Position numbers and translations under genes: made by a program. A DNA stretch of 64,000 nucleotides, from assembly GCF_029846115.1 (NCBI RefSeq), contig NZ_JARVZZ010000001.1, positions 4,154,001 through 4,218,000 on the forward strand, written 5' to 3'. The notes beneath the pieces were generated by a model. The model was not told the origin of the DNA, made no database searches, and saw nothing but the letters and a program-made list of their open reading frames with translations. The first letter of the stretch is position 1, and each line of letters begins with the position of its first letter. This document shows positions 35,997 to 45,592 of the stretch, piece after piece. Source of the stretch: Serratia marcescens (GTDB taxonomy: Bacteria; Pseudomonadota; Gammaproteobacteria; Enterobacterales; Enterobacteriaceae).

Positions 35997-36197
35997 TTAG
36001 CGCCGGCCGCTGCTGACCTTGGTGGCGCGGGCAGGGTTGCCGGCGACGAATTCCAACGTGGGGGAATAGTAAAACGGCAGCCAAGCGTTATAGCCGCTCT
36101 CCCACTCCCATTTGACCGGGCAGGGCCACAGCATGTCTTCATGCAGGATGTAATAAATCCACCGCCCGGGCGGACGGCGCGGTTTGCGCATTTTCAT
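35997..36197 (-). CDS. small hypothetical protein, 66 aa
   Basis: A 66-residue basic, aromatic-rich protein (MKMRKPRRPPGRWIYYILHE, then CPVKWEWESGYNAWLPFYYS). The pattern of Trp/Tyr and an acidic-basic alternation looks protein-like, but no clear ribosome site precedes the ATG. No signal or membrane segment. I cannot assign it. It lies 76 bases upstream of the lipoprotein gene on the same strand and could share a transcript. Confidence 0.55.
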   Translation of the reverse strand: MKMRKPRRPPGRWIYYILHEDMLWPCPVKWEWESGYNAWLPFYYSPTLEFVAGNPARATKVSSGRR

Positions 36198-36414
36198 AGC
36201 GAGTACGGCGGCCTGATGGCGTGCGATAAGGTGAACTGCTGCATTTTACCGCGATTTGAGTCGCGGGGACAGCCTGCGTTGCCGCGCGAAGCGCCCGCTA
36301 AACCTCACCCGGTAATTCGGCGTAAAGCCCGCCGTTTTACTGATCCAGGACATCTTTCGCATTCACCTGGCTGGTACATTGATTGAAAATCATTCCTATT
36401 CAGGAGAAAAGGCC

Positions 36415-36849
36415 ATGGTTAAATCACTGAATGCGGCATTCACTCGTCTTTTTGATCGCCCGGACGCCGGCAAGTTGGCGCTCAGATTGACCTTCGGCGG
36501 GCTGATGCTGTTTCACGGCGTGGCGAAAATTCAGCATGGCGTCGGCTGGATCGCCGGCGCGCTGCAGGAACAGGGGCTGCCCGCCTTCATCGCCTATGGC
36601 GTGTACGTGGGCGAGATCCTGGCGCCGATACTGATCATTTTGGGGCTGTTCACCCGCCCCGCCGCGCTGGTTTACGCCTTGACGCTGGTGGTGGCGTTTC
36701 TGATGGTCGGTACCGGTAAGGTGTTCAGCGTCACTGACGTCGGCGCCTGGGGCATTGAAAACGAACTGGTGTTCTTTATGGGCGGGCTTGCCATCCTGCT
36801 GCTGGGCAGCGGGAAATACGCGATTGCGCGCAATGAAGCCTATCGATAA
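36415..36849 (+). CDS. DoxX family membrane protein
   Basis: A 144-residue protein with four membrane helices (residues about 20-38, 60-80, 85-103 and 118-135). The family signatures are ALRLTFGGLMLFHGVAKIQH, GLPAFIAYGVYVGEILAPIL and TRPAALVYALTLVVAFLMVG. DoxX proteins are associated with thiol/redox balance or quinone pools in the inner membrane. The ATG at 36415 follows aggagaaaag. It appears monocistronic. A weak Fur-like stretch (gattgaaaatcattcc) precedes it but is not strong enough to call. Confidence 0.88.
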   Translation: MVKSLNAAFTRLFDRPDAGKLALRLTFGGLMLFHGVAKIQHGVGWIAGALQEQGLPAFIAYGVYVGEILAPILIILGLFTRPAALVYALTLVVAFLMVGTGKVFSVTDVGAWGIENELVFFMGGLAILLLGSGKYAIARNEAYR

Positions 36850-36906
36850 GCGGTACCATTATTAAGGAGGTTCCTGATGTGAACCTCCTCTCTGCTGAAA
36901 CGACAA

Positions 36907-37539
36907 CTAACTCTCGGCCAGGCGGTACACCGGGACCTTGCGCGTGGTGCCGGTCAGGGTGTCGAAGATCTCCGTTTCCGCCGTCACGATCGCCATGCCG
37001 GTTTTTCTTAGCCTGCGCACCTCGGCGGCAATGCGCTGGATGCCGAACCAGAACAATCCGTCCAGCGCCGTTACCGGCAGCCCTTGCTCCAGCGCCAGTC
37101 TGAGTCGCTCACGCGGCGCCTTGAGCGCTTTGGCGATTTCCCGGTAAGGCAGCGCATCCACGCCCGACGCAGATGTTCGGTGAATACGGGTCGACAGGCC
37201 GTATTGGAAAGCCTCAGGTACGCCGCTCAAATCGCTTTTCAGGCTGTAGACACAGCCGAAACGCTTGCCGTTGAACACCACATTCTTCTGGCTGAGCGGC
37301 ATCTCATCGCGTATTCCGGCGATCAGCTGCGGCGCCCGCACCAGCAATAAGCGAAACGGCAGTTCAAAACTGGTCACGTAGTCCACGTTGAGCAGCGCAA
37401 TGCGCAGACGCTCTTCCGCCCCGGCCTGCGTCTCGCGGCACTCGTTCAGCACCTCGCTCCACTGGTGCGCGAGCCTGGGGGCCTCATCCAACGGCGCGAA
37501 ATGGTATTTCTCGATGTGATAGTCGATTCTTTCGTTCAT
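36907..37539 (-). CDS. hypothetical protein with C-terminal winged-helix-like domain
   Basis: A 210-residue cytoplasmic protein I cannot name. The final 55 residues (LFWFGIQRIAAEVRRLRKTG, then AIVTAETEIFDTLTGTTRKV, PVYRLAES) follow the pattern of a winged-helix DNA-binding domain such as occurs in phage-like or stress regulators: helix pair, then a beta-hairpin ending in a Y-R-L strand. The N-terminal part has no recognised motif. It is convergent with the DoxX gene and has no close neighbour on its strand. Confidence 0.6.
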   Translation of the reverse strand: MNERIDYHIEKYHFAPLDEAPRLAHQWSEVLNECRETQAGAEERLRIALLNVDYVTSFELPFRLLLVRAPQLIAGIRDEMPLSQKNVVFNGKRFGCVYSLKSDLSGVPEAFQYGLSTRIHRTSASGVDALPYREIAKALKAPRERLRLALEQGLPVTALDGLFWFGIQRIAAEVRRLRKTGMAIVTAETEIFDTLTGTTRKVPVYRLAES

Positions 37540-37701
37540 GTCCGTTGGTCCCCGCGTCAGTCATCATTGCCATCAGCAAATTACCTTACCCGCGGGCAAC
37601 AGTACACTATCACCGCATTCACTTTCCTGAGGAAAGCCGGGGCGAATCATCAAGCATGAGGGAAAAAAGCCAAATATCTCGCTGGGTGAAAACGATGAGC
37701 A

Positions 37702-39318
37702 TCATGACGGCGCGCCACTCATCGATGGGACCACCTGCCCCGATTCCAGCTTGATGATGCGATCCGCAAGGTAGAAATAGCGATCATCGTGAGTAATCGC
37801 AATGACCGTTTTGCCTTCGGCCTTCAGCATCGGCAAGAGTTCAAGGTAAAACACCGCCTTAAACTCAGGATCCTGATCGGCGGCCCACTCATCAAACAGA
37901 TAAACCGGGCGCTCTTCCAACCACGCCTGCAGTAAAGCCAGCCGTTTTCTCTGCCCCTGAGAGAGCGCAATTGTTGAAAAACGGCCGTGGGCAAAACTGA
38001 CTTTATGACTTAACTTCAGCAGGCGCAGTAGATGTTCGACCTGCTTTTGTGTGCGCTCAGTGACGAACACCACATCGTCAAAAAGAAAGAAGTCGTTGAA
38101 CACCACCGAAAAATGCCGACGGTACATCTCCAAAAGATCGTCGCTGATCGGCTCGCCGTTAAGCAAAATCGCGCCGTTATCGGGAGGATAAATTCCCACC
38201 AGTAGATTCGCCAACGTCGTCTTGCCGCTGCCGTTGCCGCCGACGATAAAAATGAGTTCACCGGGTGCAATGTGCATATTCAGCGGGCCAAGGGTGAAAT
38301 GTTCCCCTTCTTCGTTCTGATATTGGTAATGGACATTATCCAACGCCAACGAAGCAAAAGGGGGAGGCGTAAAATGGCGCTGCGGAACGTCGGGCCTGAG
38401 TTGCTCGCGCAGCGACTGTACCCGCTGCATGGCCACTCTCGCGCCAGCCAGGGTGGGCAAGGCGGATAACAGCCCTTCGACCGGCACAATCATATACAGA
38501 AACACCATGATATAGCCGGTAAGCGCCCGCTCGTCCAAAGCCAGTCCGTCGCGCAAGCTAAACAGCACCAGGCCGATGAAAGCGAAAAACAGCGCGCTTC
38601 CCCAACTACTCGCCAAACCGTACAACACGTAACCGCGGGTTCTCTCCCGGCGAACCGCGTCAATATTTTGCGCCAGTTCACCGCTGACGAATTGACGGCG
38701 GCGCACCGCGTTAAGTCGAAACTCTCTCGCACCGTCAAACAATTTTTTGCATTGCTGAATCAGCGTATCTTCGCGCTGACGCGATCGGCGCAACAAACGC
38801 ATCGCGGGGCCGTGCGCGGCGCGGTAGCCCAGGCTGCCGCAGACAATCACCGCCAATGCCAGCGCCAGTACGCTCAATGACAGGCTGCCAAGGTAAACCA
38901 GACAGCCAACGATAACGGCACCGAAAATCAGCAGATTGGGCAGGTTGACGAAAAACACCACCAGCGTATCGAGATCTTGTGTCAGCACCGACAGCGTTTT
39001 TGCCATCCCCGCTTTTTCCAACAGCAGCCAGCGCGTTTCGCTGACGTCTTGCACCAGTTCGCTGCGCAAGCGTGCCTTCACCTTTTGTCCCAGCGCCATA
39101 AACGTGGTTTGAGAAACCACGCGCGTCGCCAACATCAACAGCGTCAGTAACGCAAAATCGCCTCCCGGACTCAGCCATGACGTCTCATTGGATTGCGCCA
39201 GACCATGATTGATCATCGCCAGCAAAGAGGCATTGCACAGCCCGCTGGCGACACCGGCGACCACGGCGAGCAGTAGCCAACCGCGCACCATACGAAACAA
39301 CATCATCAATACCGACAT
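37702..39318 (-). CDS. cyclic-peptide/siderophore-type ABC exporter (YojI/PvdE family)
   Basis: A 538-residue half-transporter: an N-terminal six-helix exporter membrane domain (residues about 10-290) fused to a C-terminal ATPase. Walker A is VGGNGSGKTTLANLLVG, the signature is LSQGQRKRLALLQA, and Walker B with its flank is YLFDEWAADQDPEFK, the specific wording of the YojI/PvdE 'cyclic peptide exporter' group. PvdE moves a pyoverdine precursor and YojI exports microcin J25. The ATG at 39318 has aagga upstream; longer starts overlap less plausible signals. It is the last gene of the siderophore operon, where the FhuC ATPase would be expected. Confidence 0.88.
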   Translation of the reverse strand: MSVLMMLFRMVRGWLLLAVVAGVASGLCNASLLAMINHGLAQSNETSWLSPGGDFALLTLLMLATRVVSQTTFMALGQKVKARLRSELVQDVSETRWLLLEKAGMAKTLSVLTQDLDTLVVFFVNLPNLLIFGAVIVGCLVYLGSLSLSVLALALAVIVCGSLGYRAAHGPAMRLLRRSRQREDTLIQQCKKLFDGAREFRLNAVRRRQFVSGELAQNIDAVRRERTRGYVLYGLASSWGSALFFAFIGLVLFSLRDGLALDERALTGYIMVFLYMIVPVEGLLSALPTLAGARVAMQRVQSLREQLRPDVPQRHFTPPPFASLALDNVHYQYQNEEGEHFTLGPLNMHIAPGELIFIVGGNGSGKTTLANLLVGIYPPDNGAILLNGEPISDDLLEMYRRHFSVVFNDFFLFDDVVFVTERTQKQVEHLLRLLKLSHKVSFAHGRFSTIALSQGQRKRLALLQAWLEERPVYLFDEWAADQDPEFKAVFYLELLPMLKAEGKTVIAITHDDRYFYLADRIIKLESGQVVPSMSGAPS

Positions 39319-39347
39319 GCTGAATTCCTTGCTCATACTCACACTTT

Positions 39348-41333
39348 TTATGGTTTTGACTGGAAAGTCTTATTACGAATTAACGGCCATACCAGTAGGG
39401 GGACGCCGATCAGCGATGCCACCAACCCGACCGGCAGCTGGCGCGGGTAGAGGGCATTGCGCCCCAGCCAGTCGGCAACGGTCATGATGGCGGATGACAA
39501 CAGCGCGGCGGTGTAAAGCTGCATCAGCGGCCCTTTCGCACCCATCTTGCGCGCCAGATGCGGCCCCAGCAGACCGATGAAAGACACCGGGCCGACCAGC
39601 AACGTCGCCAGCCCGGTCATGACTGCCGCCATAGCCAGCACGCTGAAACGTGCGCGCGGCAATGGCACACCGAGCGCGCCAGCGACGTTGCCCATCGGCA
39701 ACAGCACCAGCCAGCGGCGGAACAGCGGCATCAGCGCCAGGAGAACCAGCGTGATGACAAACACGCCTTCGGCCAACGACGCGCCGACGTAATAGGTACT
39801 GCCCGTCATCAGCGGCAACAACACCGCACTTGCGGCAAGATTGTTGAGCATCACGATGCTGACCGCTGCCTGGCATAGCGCATTCAGCGCCAAACCATTG
39901 AGCAATACCCGCTGCGGATTAAAGTCGCTTCGACGGCTGTTCCACAACGTCAGCAACAGGCTTATCAGCGCGCCCCCCAGGCTACTCGCCAACAGCCAGC
40001 CACTGCCGCCAGCGGGAAGCAAAAACACAAAGGCCGTAACGCCCATGGCCGCACCACCGCCGATACCCAGCACTTCCGGGCTGGCGAGCGGATTCCCGCT
40101 CACCCGCTGCATCAACACGCCGGCCCCTGCCAGCAGCGCACCGGCGCTCACCGCCGCCAGCAGGCGTGGCAATCGCAATGGCAGCAGGTTCGCCAGTTCC
40201 CCTCTTTCCACCCAGTGCCAATGCTGCAATCCGTGGCCGAAACATAAAGAGACCACGATCCCCACAGCCAGAACGCCGGCCGACAACCAGATGAACCGTC
40301 GTTGATGCGAGCCCTGCGACACCGGCAACGGCGGCGCAAGATCGATGCTTTGCTGCCGTGCAAAACGCGCCAGCAGCATCAGCAACGGGCCGCCGGTCAG
40401 GGCGGTCAGCATACCGACGGGCAGCAGTTGGCCGCTCTCCAGCGACACGCGAGAGACGCAAAGATCGGTCAGCCATAGGAGGCCCGCACCGATGAGTGCC
40501 GTATGCAACACCATTTGCCGGGATGTTCGCGCGCCGCCAAAGCGCGCCAGATGAGGCGCTGCGAGCCCCAAAAAACCGATGACGCCGACCGCGTTAATGA
40601 TGAGGGCGCTCATGGTCAGCGCCAGCAGCACCGCGGCGGCACGGATGCGCACCGGCGATGCGCCGAGGCTGCTGACCACGGTTTCCGGCAGTTGCAGCAG
40701 TTCAAGCGGGCGCAGCAAGAACAACAGGCTCACTACGCAGACGGCGAGCCACGGCAACATCCGCAGCAGAATTTGCCCGTCTTCCACCGCCAGCGAACCG
40801 CCTCCCCACATCAGCACCTGAAGTAAAAAGCGATCGTTGATAATGGCGATCAGCAAGGTCAGCGCCCCGCACCACAAATTGATCATGATGCCCGCCTGCA
40901 CCATCGCCAGCGGCGACATACGCTGACGCCAGCTGAGCGCCAGCGCGCACGCCAGCGCCGCAATCTCACCGGCAATCACCACGGCGGTGCGCGCGCCGAC
41001 CAGCAGCGACGGCAACCACAACGATGCCAGCCCCATCGCCAACGTCGCCCCGGCGGTCATGCCGAGCGTCATCGGCTCCGCCAACGGATTGCGCAGCGCA
41101 CGCTGCATTAACCAGCCGCACAGCCCCAGCGTCGCGCCCCCCACCATCGCCATACCCTGACGCGGCAACCACATGCTATGCAGGATAATGGCCGCCGGGT
41201 CGAGATTATGATCGGAGAACAACGCGACAATGCCGCCCTGCCGATGAATATCGGCCAGCGCCAACGGCAACGACGTCAGCCACAACGCGGCGATTACCCC
41301 CCAGGAAAGACGGCGGGAGAAAGACTCATGCAT
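39348..41333 (-). CDS. ferric-hydroxamate permease, FhuB-like (fused FecCD repeats)
   Basis: A 661-residue inner-membrane permease made of two FecCD domains in tandem (residues about 5-325 and 340-660), as in FhuB. Each half carries its own coupling-helix/core motif: GVIGFLGLAAPHLARFGGAR in the first and GPVSFIGLLGPHLARKMGAK in the second. It would form the channel for a ferric siderophore delivered by the FhuD-like protein. Its start overlaps the end of that gene by 8 bases. No FhuC-type ATPase gene adjoins it, so it needs one from elsewhere. Confidence 0.92.
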   Translation of the reverse strand: MHESFSRRLSWGVIAALWLTSLPLALADIHRQGGIVALFSDHNLDPAAIILHSMWLPRQGMAMVGGATLGLCGWLMQRALRNPLAEPMTLGMTAGATLAMGLASLWLPSLLVGARTAVVIAGEIAALACALALSWRQRMSPLAMVQAGIMINLWCGALTLLIAIINDRFLLQVLMWGGGSLAVEDGQILLRMLPWLAVCVVSLLFLLRPLELLQLPETVVSSLGASPVRIRAAAVLLALTMSALIINAVGVIGFLGLAAPHLARFGGARTSRQMVLHTALIGAGLLWLTDLCVSRVSLESGQLLPVGMLTALTGGPLLMLLARFARQQSIDLAPPLPVSQGSHQRRFIWLSAGVLAVGIVVSLCFGHGLQHWHWVERGELANLLPLRLPRLLAAVSAGALLAGAGVLMQRVSGNPLASPEVLGIGGGAAMGVTAFVFLLPAGGSGWLLASSLGGALISLLLTLWNSRRSDFNPQRVLLNGLALNALCQAAVSIVMLNNLAASAVLLPLMTGSTYYVGASLAEGVFVITLVLLALMPLFRRWLVLLPMGNVAGALGVPLPRARFSVLAMAAVMTGLATLLVGPVSFIGLLGPHLARKMGAKGPLMQLYTAALLSSAIMTVADWLGRNALYPRQLPVGLVASLIGVPLLVWPLIRNKTFQSKP

Positions 41334-42183
41334 CACGCCACCTCATCATCATCCCGGTAAAAATATCGGCAAAGCGCCCGGCGGTTATCAGGGCGCCGGC
41401 ATCGCTGATGTTTTCTTCTATCAGGTTCAGGTTGTGCGCAGCAGTCAGCGGCAGACGTTGCCACAGCGGGCTTTGGCGCCATTGAGACACCGACTCCCGC
41501 TGATCGTCAGGCGTCAACAGCATCAGCCGCGCATTCAGATCGGCGATGCGGGTCAGCTCCACCAGTACGCTGCCTTCCGCTCCCGCGCCGCCATGCCATC
41601 CGTTGCGCAGCCCGCAGAGGGCCAATACGTCGCCGGGAAGGCTGGCTGCGGTGTATACCCGCAGGTGCAGCGCATCTACCGGGGCGGCGAGCAGCGTCGG
41701 CCGTTCAACCTGCCGCGCCAGCAGCGAGGCGCGGCTCAGCTTGCCGTTCAGACTGGTCAATATCTGCGCGGCCTGAGGCTGCCGCTGAAGCCGTTCGCCC
41801 AATTGCCGGGCAGCGCTGATGAATTCTGCCAGCCCATGAGCCGGCAGCGTGATCGTCGGGGCGATGCGTTCCAGCGCCGGCTTCAGCAACGCATGCTGCG
41901 GCGTGATGACAATCGCGTCCGGCCGCAGTGCGTACAGCGTTTCCAGATTGGGCTGGAACAGCAGGCCGAGATCCAACGCCGACGCAGGTAGCACAGGCGT
42001 CGGGATCAGCTTACGATACCAATCCGGCGCCGAGACGCCCGCCGGAGTCACCCCCAGCGCCAACAGAATTTCCGTCAGTCCCCAATCCAACACGGCCAGC
42101 TTTTGCGGCGGCTGGCCGACGTCGGCCCGCGCGTAAAGCGGGGCCAACAGGAGAGCGGTCAACAACCTGCGTCGCGACAGCAT
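41326..42183 (-). CDS. ferric-siderophore periplasmic-binding protein, FhuD-like
   Basis: A 285-residue binding protein of the FhuD class. The N-terminus MLSRRRLLTALLLAPLYARA is a short Tat-like signal resembling 'SRRRLLTA' of E. coli FhuD. The body has the cluster-A2 helix backbone pattern: VLDWGLTEILLALGV, then LETLYALRPDAIVITP and the C-terminal ITAGRFADIFTGMMMRW. It takes hydroxamate siderophores from the receptor to the FhuB-like permease. It lies 3 bases downstream of the receptor gene. Confidence 0.9.
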   Translation of the reverse strand: MLSRRRLLTALLLAPLYARADVGQPPQKLAVLDWGLTEILLALGVTPAGVSAPDWYRKLIPTPVLPASALDLGLLFQPNLETLYALRPDAIVITPQHALLKPALERIAPTITLPAHGLAEFISAARQLGERLQRQPQAAQILTSLNGKLSRASLLARQVERPTLLAAPVDALHLRVYTAASLPGDVLALCGLRNGWHGGAGAEGSVLVELTRIADLNARLMLLTPDDQRESVSQWRQSPLWQRLPLTAAHNLNLIEENISDAGALITAGRFADIFTGMMMRWRDA

Positions 42184-42186
42184 CGG

Positions 42187-44319
42187 TCACCACTTATAGC
42201 TGAGGGTCGCGATGTACTGGCGTTTCAGCGCATACTCGCAGCCATTGTTGGAGCAGGAAGCCAGGTAGGTTTTGTTGCCGAGATTGGCGGCATTGAGCGC
42301 CAGCTGCCATTGGCGCCACTGATAGCCGACGCGCGCATCGTAGACCGTGGCCGCCGGCACCTTCAGGCCGTTGTCCGAGGTGGCGTAGCTGGTGCCGACA
42401 TAGCGCACGCCGCCGCCCAGCGTCACGCCGTCAAGCGCGCCGTCGAAGGCATACTGGCTCCAGAGCTTGGCGGTATTGCGCGCAATGCCCACCGGACGCT
42501 TGCCCTGCGTATCGTCGTTGGCGCTCAGCACTTTCGGATCGGTCAGGTTGTACGACGCTAGCACCGACCACGCCGGCGTGATATTGATGCGGCCATCAAG
42601 CTCAACCCCGCGCGAGCGCACTTCGCCGGTCTGCACGCTGAAATTCGGGTGATCGGGATCGGCGGTCGCCACGTTGGTTTCACGCAAGTCGTACAACGCC
42701 AGGGTAAACAAGGCATCCAGCCCGACCGGATCGTATTTCAACCCCACTTCCGTCTGCTTGCCTTCGGTCGGTTTAAAGGCGTGGCCGTAAAAGTCATTGC
42801 TGCTGCTCGGCACAAACGACGTGGAATAGCTGATGTAAGGCGCCAATCCGTTATCGAAGTGGTACAGCAGCCCGGCGCGCCCGGTCGTTGCATAATCGTT
42901 GCGCTCGGTGCGAGTGTCGTTCAGCAGGTCGATACTTTTGGTTTTCGCCGCGTCGTAACGGCCGGCCAGGTTCAGGATCCAGCCTCCCAGTTCGAGCTGG
43001 TCCTGGAGATAGAGCCCGGTTTGATCGAGCGTATTGTGCGTACTGCTATCGAGCGGCGGTATGGCCACCGGCACGCTATAGTCCGGGTTGAGGAAGTTAA
43101 TCGGGCTGGCGTCACCGTAGCCCGACTGGCTGCGCACCGAGGTGTGCATGCGGTCGATCCCAGTCAGCAGCGTATGTTTCACCCGACCGGTATCAAAGTG
43201 GAATTCAGCCTGGTTATCCACCGCGAAGTTGGTCATGCTCTCCTTCAGGTTCATCGAATAGCGATCGATGAGCGGCGCATCCGCATGCACACCCCATGGA
43301 TAGACCATCAGATAGTCGCCGGTGCTGCTGAGGTAACGCAGATTCTGGCGGAAAGTCACCGTATCGTTGAAATCGTGCCGGAACTGGTAACCGATGCTGC
43401 CCTGCTGGCGTTCGTACTTGTCGAAGCCCGGCTGGCCGCCGTAAAAACGGGTCGAGATGTGGCCGTACGGGTTAGGCGTCAAGGTGCCGGAAAGCGGCAT
43501 CTGGTTGTAGAACCCGCTGTCCGGATCTTTGCGCAGCTGCGAAATAATCGTCAGGCTAGTGTGCGCATTCGGCTGCCACGTCAGCGACGGCGCGATGTCA
43601 TAATGCCGATAGTGGGTATGATCGACCTGGGTTTCGGTATCAAAAAAGGTCCCCGCCACGCGCCCCAACAGCGTGCCGTTATCGTTCAGCGGCCCGGTGG
43701 CGTCGACGCCGGTGCCAAACTGATTTTCGTTGCCCGTGCTGACATAAACCTCACCGGACGGGGTCGCCTGCGGCGTTTTGCTGATCAGGTTGACGATCCC
43801 GCCGGGATTCGCCTGGCCATACAGTACCGAGGAAGGGCCTTTGACCACTTCGATACGCGACAACAGAAACGGATCCCACGCCGGGCGGCTCCACCACGCT
43901 TCACGGGGCAGCCGCAGACCGTCCAGGTACTCGTCGGCTTCAAAACCGCGCACGATGATGGTGTCAAAACGGGTATCCGGCCCGGCGCTCTCCGAGTTGA
44001 CGCCGGAAACATAGCGCAGCGCCTGCGGGACGTTTTTCGCCGCTTGCGCGTCAATCTCCGCTTGCGTCACCACCGAGATACTCTGTGAAGTACGGCTAAT
44101 CGGCTGGTTTGACTTCGTCGCAGAGGCGGCACCGTGCGCCACCAGCGTGCTCCCGTCATCCTGATCCTGAGACGCTGCCGCGCTCACCACCAGCGTCTCT
44201 TCTTTTGTGGTATTCTGCCCGCCATCCGCGGTAAACGCTTGCCCGCTATAGCCTGCGATTATCGTATATACCAGCACTTTCAACGGTTTTTCCCTGAAAA
44301 ATTTGCCCATCTGTCTCAT
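42187..44319 (-). CDS. TonB-dependent siderophore receptor, FhuA/FoxA-like
   Basis: A 710-residue outer-membrane receptor. Signal peptide (ends near GQAFTA-DGG), TonB box in ETLVVSA, plug domain (QSISVVTQAEIDAQAAKNVP, EVVKGPSSVLYGQANPGGIV) and a 22-strand barrel ending in YIATLSYKW. This is the ferrichrome/hydroxamate receptor type; the exact siderophore is unclear. The ATG at 44319 is preferred: it has ggaaagg upstream, and an alternative TTG start at 44367 would place the Fur box inside the coding region. The gene heads the operon receptor-fhuD-fhuB-ABC exporter. Confidence 0.9.
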   Translation of the reverse strand: MRQMGKFFREKPLKVLVYTIIAGYSGQAFTADGGQNTTKEETLVVSAAASQDQDDGSTLVAHGAASATKSNQPISRTSQSISVVTQAEIDAQAAKNVPQALRYVSGVNSESAGPDTRFDTIIVRGFEADEYLDGLRLPREAWWSRPAWDPFLLSRIEVVKGPSSVLYGQANPGGIVNLISKTPQATPSGEVYVSTGNENQFGTGVDATGPLNDNGTLLGRVAGTFFDTETQVDHTHYRHYDIAPSLTWQPNAHTSLTIISQLRKDPDSGFYNQMPLSGTLTPNPYGHISTRFYGGQPGFDKYERQQGSIGYQFRHDFNDTVTFRQNLRYLSSTGDYLMVYPWGVHADAPLIDRYSMNLKESMTNFAVDNQAEFHFDTGRVKHTLLTGIDRMHTSVRSQSGYGDASPINFLNPDYSVPVAIPPLDSSTHNTLDQTGLYLQDQLELGGWILNLAGRYDAAKTKSIDLLNDTRTERNDYATTGRAGLLYHFDNGLAPYISYSTSFVPSSSNDFYGHAFKPTEGKQTEVGLKYDPVGLDALFTLALYDLRETNVATADPDHPNFSVQTGEVRSRGVELDGRINITPAWSVLASYNLTDPKVLSANDDTQGKRPVGIARNTAKLWSQYAFDGALDGVTLGGGVRYVGTSYATSDNGLKVPAATVYDARVGYQWRQWQLALNAANLGNKTYLASCSNNGCEYALKRQYIATLSYKW

Positions 44320-44350
44320 CGCCTTTCCGACTGTTAGTAGAATTTTATCG

Positions 44351-44368
44351 AAATGATAATTATTCAAC
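44351..44368 (-). promoter_or_regulatory. Fur box upstream of siderophore operon
   Basis: The stretch tgaataattatcatt (minus strand) is a 7-1-7 near-palindrome of the Fur type, 32 bases before the receptor ATG. Iron-dependent repression of the uptake operon is the natural reading and fits the gene content. Confidence 0.75.
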
Positions 44369-44496
44369 TTTAAAAGAGAAGCCCGTTCATGGCAGAATGG
44401 CGCTACCGACAGTCAGGATGTCGCCAGACGGACAAACGTTGTCCGTTATCGCAGCAATAGACACAAATGGTGAGAACCGGACAGAGGCGGGTAAAT

Positions 44497-45246
44497 ATGA
44501 CATCCCATCACGGTATTGAAGGCCTGCGTCAGCTGCGTTACAGCCCCGGCAGCCAAGAGCCCGTCCATCAGCATGAGCAGGGGCAGCTGATTTTGCCGCT
44601 GCGCGGCGTGGCGAAAATCGCCACCGCGCAGCATATCTGGCTGCTCTCGCCGGGCCGCGCCATTTGGCTCCCCAGCGGCACACCGCACGGTTTGGAAGCC
44701 ATCAATGACGTTGTGACGCACAACATCTACTTTACGCCACCCTTTTCTCGCCGCTATGGCGCACGGCCCCAGGGGCTGAGCGCCACTCCCCTGTTGCATC
44801 CCCTGATTGCCGCCGGGCTTGAAAACGCCATTTCCGCCGAACGGCTTACGCTCATTCAAAATCTGCTGAGCGATGAGTTTCAACGCATGCAAAGTGGCCA
44901 ACTGTGTCACGTGGCCCTGCCGAACGACCGGCGCCTGCGCCAGGTATGCGATGTTTTGTGCCGCGAATTGGGCCATGGCGAAACGCTCGCCTGGTGGGGG
45001 AAAAAGGTCGGCGCCAGCGAACGCACCCTGGCGAGGCTGTTTCGCGAAGAGACGCAGCTGAGCTTTTCCGAATGGCGCCAGCAAATTCGCTTGCTGGAGG
45101 CGGTATGCAATCTGGCGCGCGGCGTGGCCGTGGGTCAGCTGGCCCACGAACTGGGTTACGCCAGCCCTAGCGCATTCATCGCCATGTTTCGCAAAAAACT
45201 GGGCGTGTCGCCGCAACGCTATATTCAAAGTGCGCTGGAAGCGTGA
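44497..45246 (+). CDS. AraC-family regulator of siderophore operon
   Basis: A 249-residue regulator with an N-terminal cupin-like sensor half (EPVHQHEQGQLILPLRGVAK, WLPSGTPHGLEAIND) and a C-terminal AraC double helix-turn-helix (GASERTLARLFREETQLSFS, LAHELGYASPSAFIAMFRKK, LGVSPQRYI). It resembles PchR/YesN-type activators that sense a metal chelate. It is divergent from the receptor gene across 177 bases containing the Fur box, so it probably activates the uptake operon when its siderophore is present. The ATG at 44497 follows gaggcggg. Confidence 0.9.
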   Translation: MTSHHGIEGLRQLRYSPGSQEPVHQHEQGQLILPLRGVAKIATAQHIWLLSPGRAIWLPSGTPHGLEAINDVVTHNIYFTPPFSRRYGARPQGLSATPLLHPLIAAGLENAISAERLTLIQNLLSDEFQRMQSGQLCHVALPNDRRLRQVCDVLCRELGHGETLAWWGKKVGASERTLARLFREETQLSFSEWRQQIRLLEAVCNLARGVAVGQLAHELGYASPSAFIAMFRKKLGVSPQRYIQSALEA

Positions 45247-45410
45247 AAGTCGGGCGAGCTTAAGATGACGGAATACCAATATGACGATGACGCGCGAATA
45301 CCCGATGAAGATCAGCAGCAGGCAGTGGATTGACGTTCAGTGATTTGGCGCCAGGCCAGCGCTATTGTGATGGGGATCGTTGAAAGATTTATTCGTAAGT
45401 GATTGAATAG

Positions 45411-45500
45411 TGGCGGAGAGAGGGGGATTTGAACCCCCGGTAGAGTTGCCCCTACTCCAGTTTTCGAGACTGGTCCGTTCAGCCGCTCCGGCATCTCTCC
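45411..45500 (-). tRNA. serU: tRNA-Ser (CGA)
   Basis: A 90-base serine tRNA with its CCA encoded. The minus-strand 5' end is ggagagatgccggagcgg; the anticodon loop ctcgaaa gives CGA; a long variable arm (gtaggggcaactctac) and the TPsiC arm gttcaaatc are present. It matches the E. coli serU gene except in a few bases, as recalled. It reads UCG serine codons. Confidence 0.97.
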
Positions 45501-45592
45501 TAACAACGCTTGCTATCATGCCCGCTTTTACGGCATTTTTACAGCATTAGCATACCGCTGAACGTTCAAGTGATGAGTTTACGAGCAACCTG

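Noticed and set aside
36379..36414. Fur-like site before the DoxX gene
   Set aside because: gattgaaaatcattcc matches only part of a 7-1-7 site; not strong enough compared with the two good boxes in this window.
44319..44367. TTG start of the siderophore receptor at 44367
   Set aside because: It would encode the Fur box and lacks a ribosome site; the ATG at 44319 has ggaaagg and a proper signal peptide.
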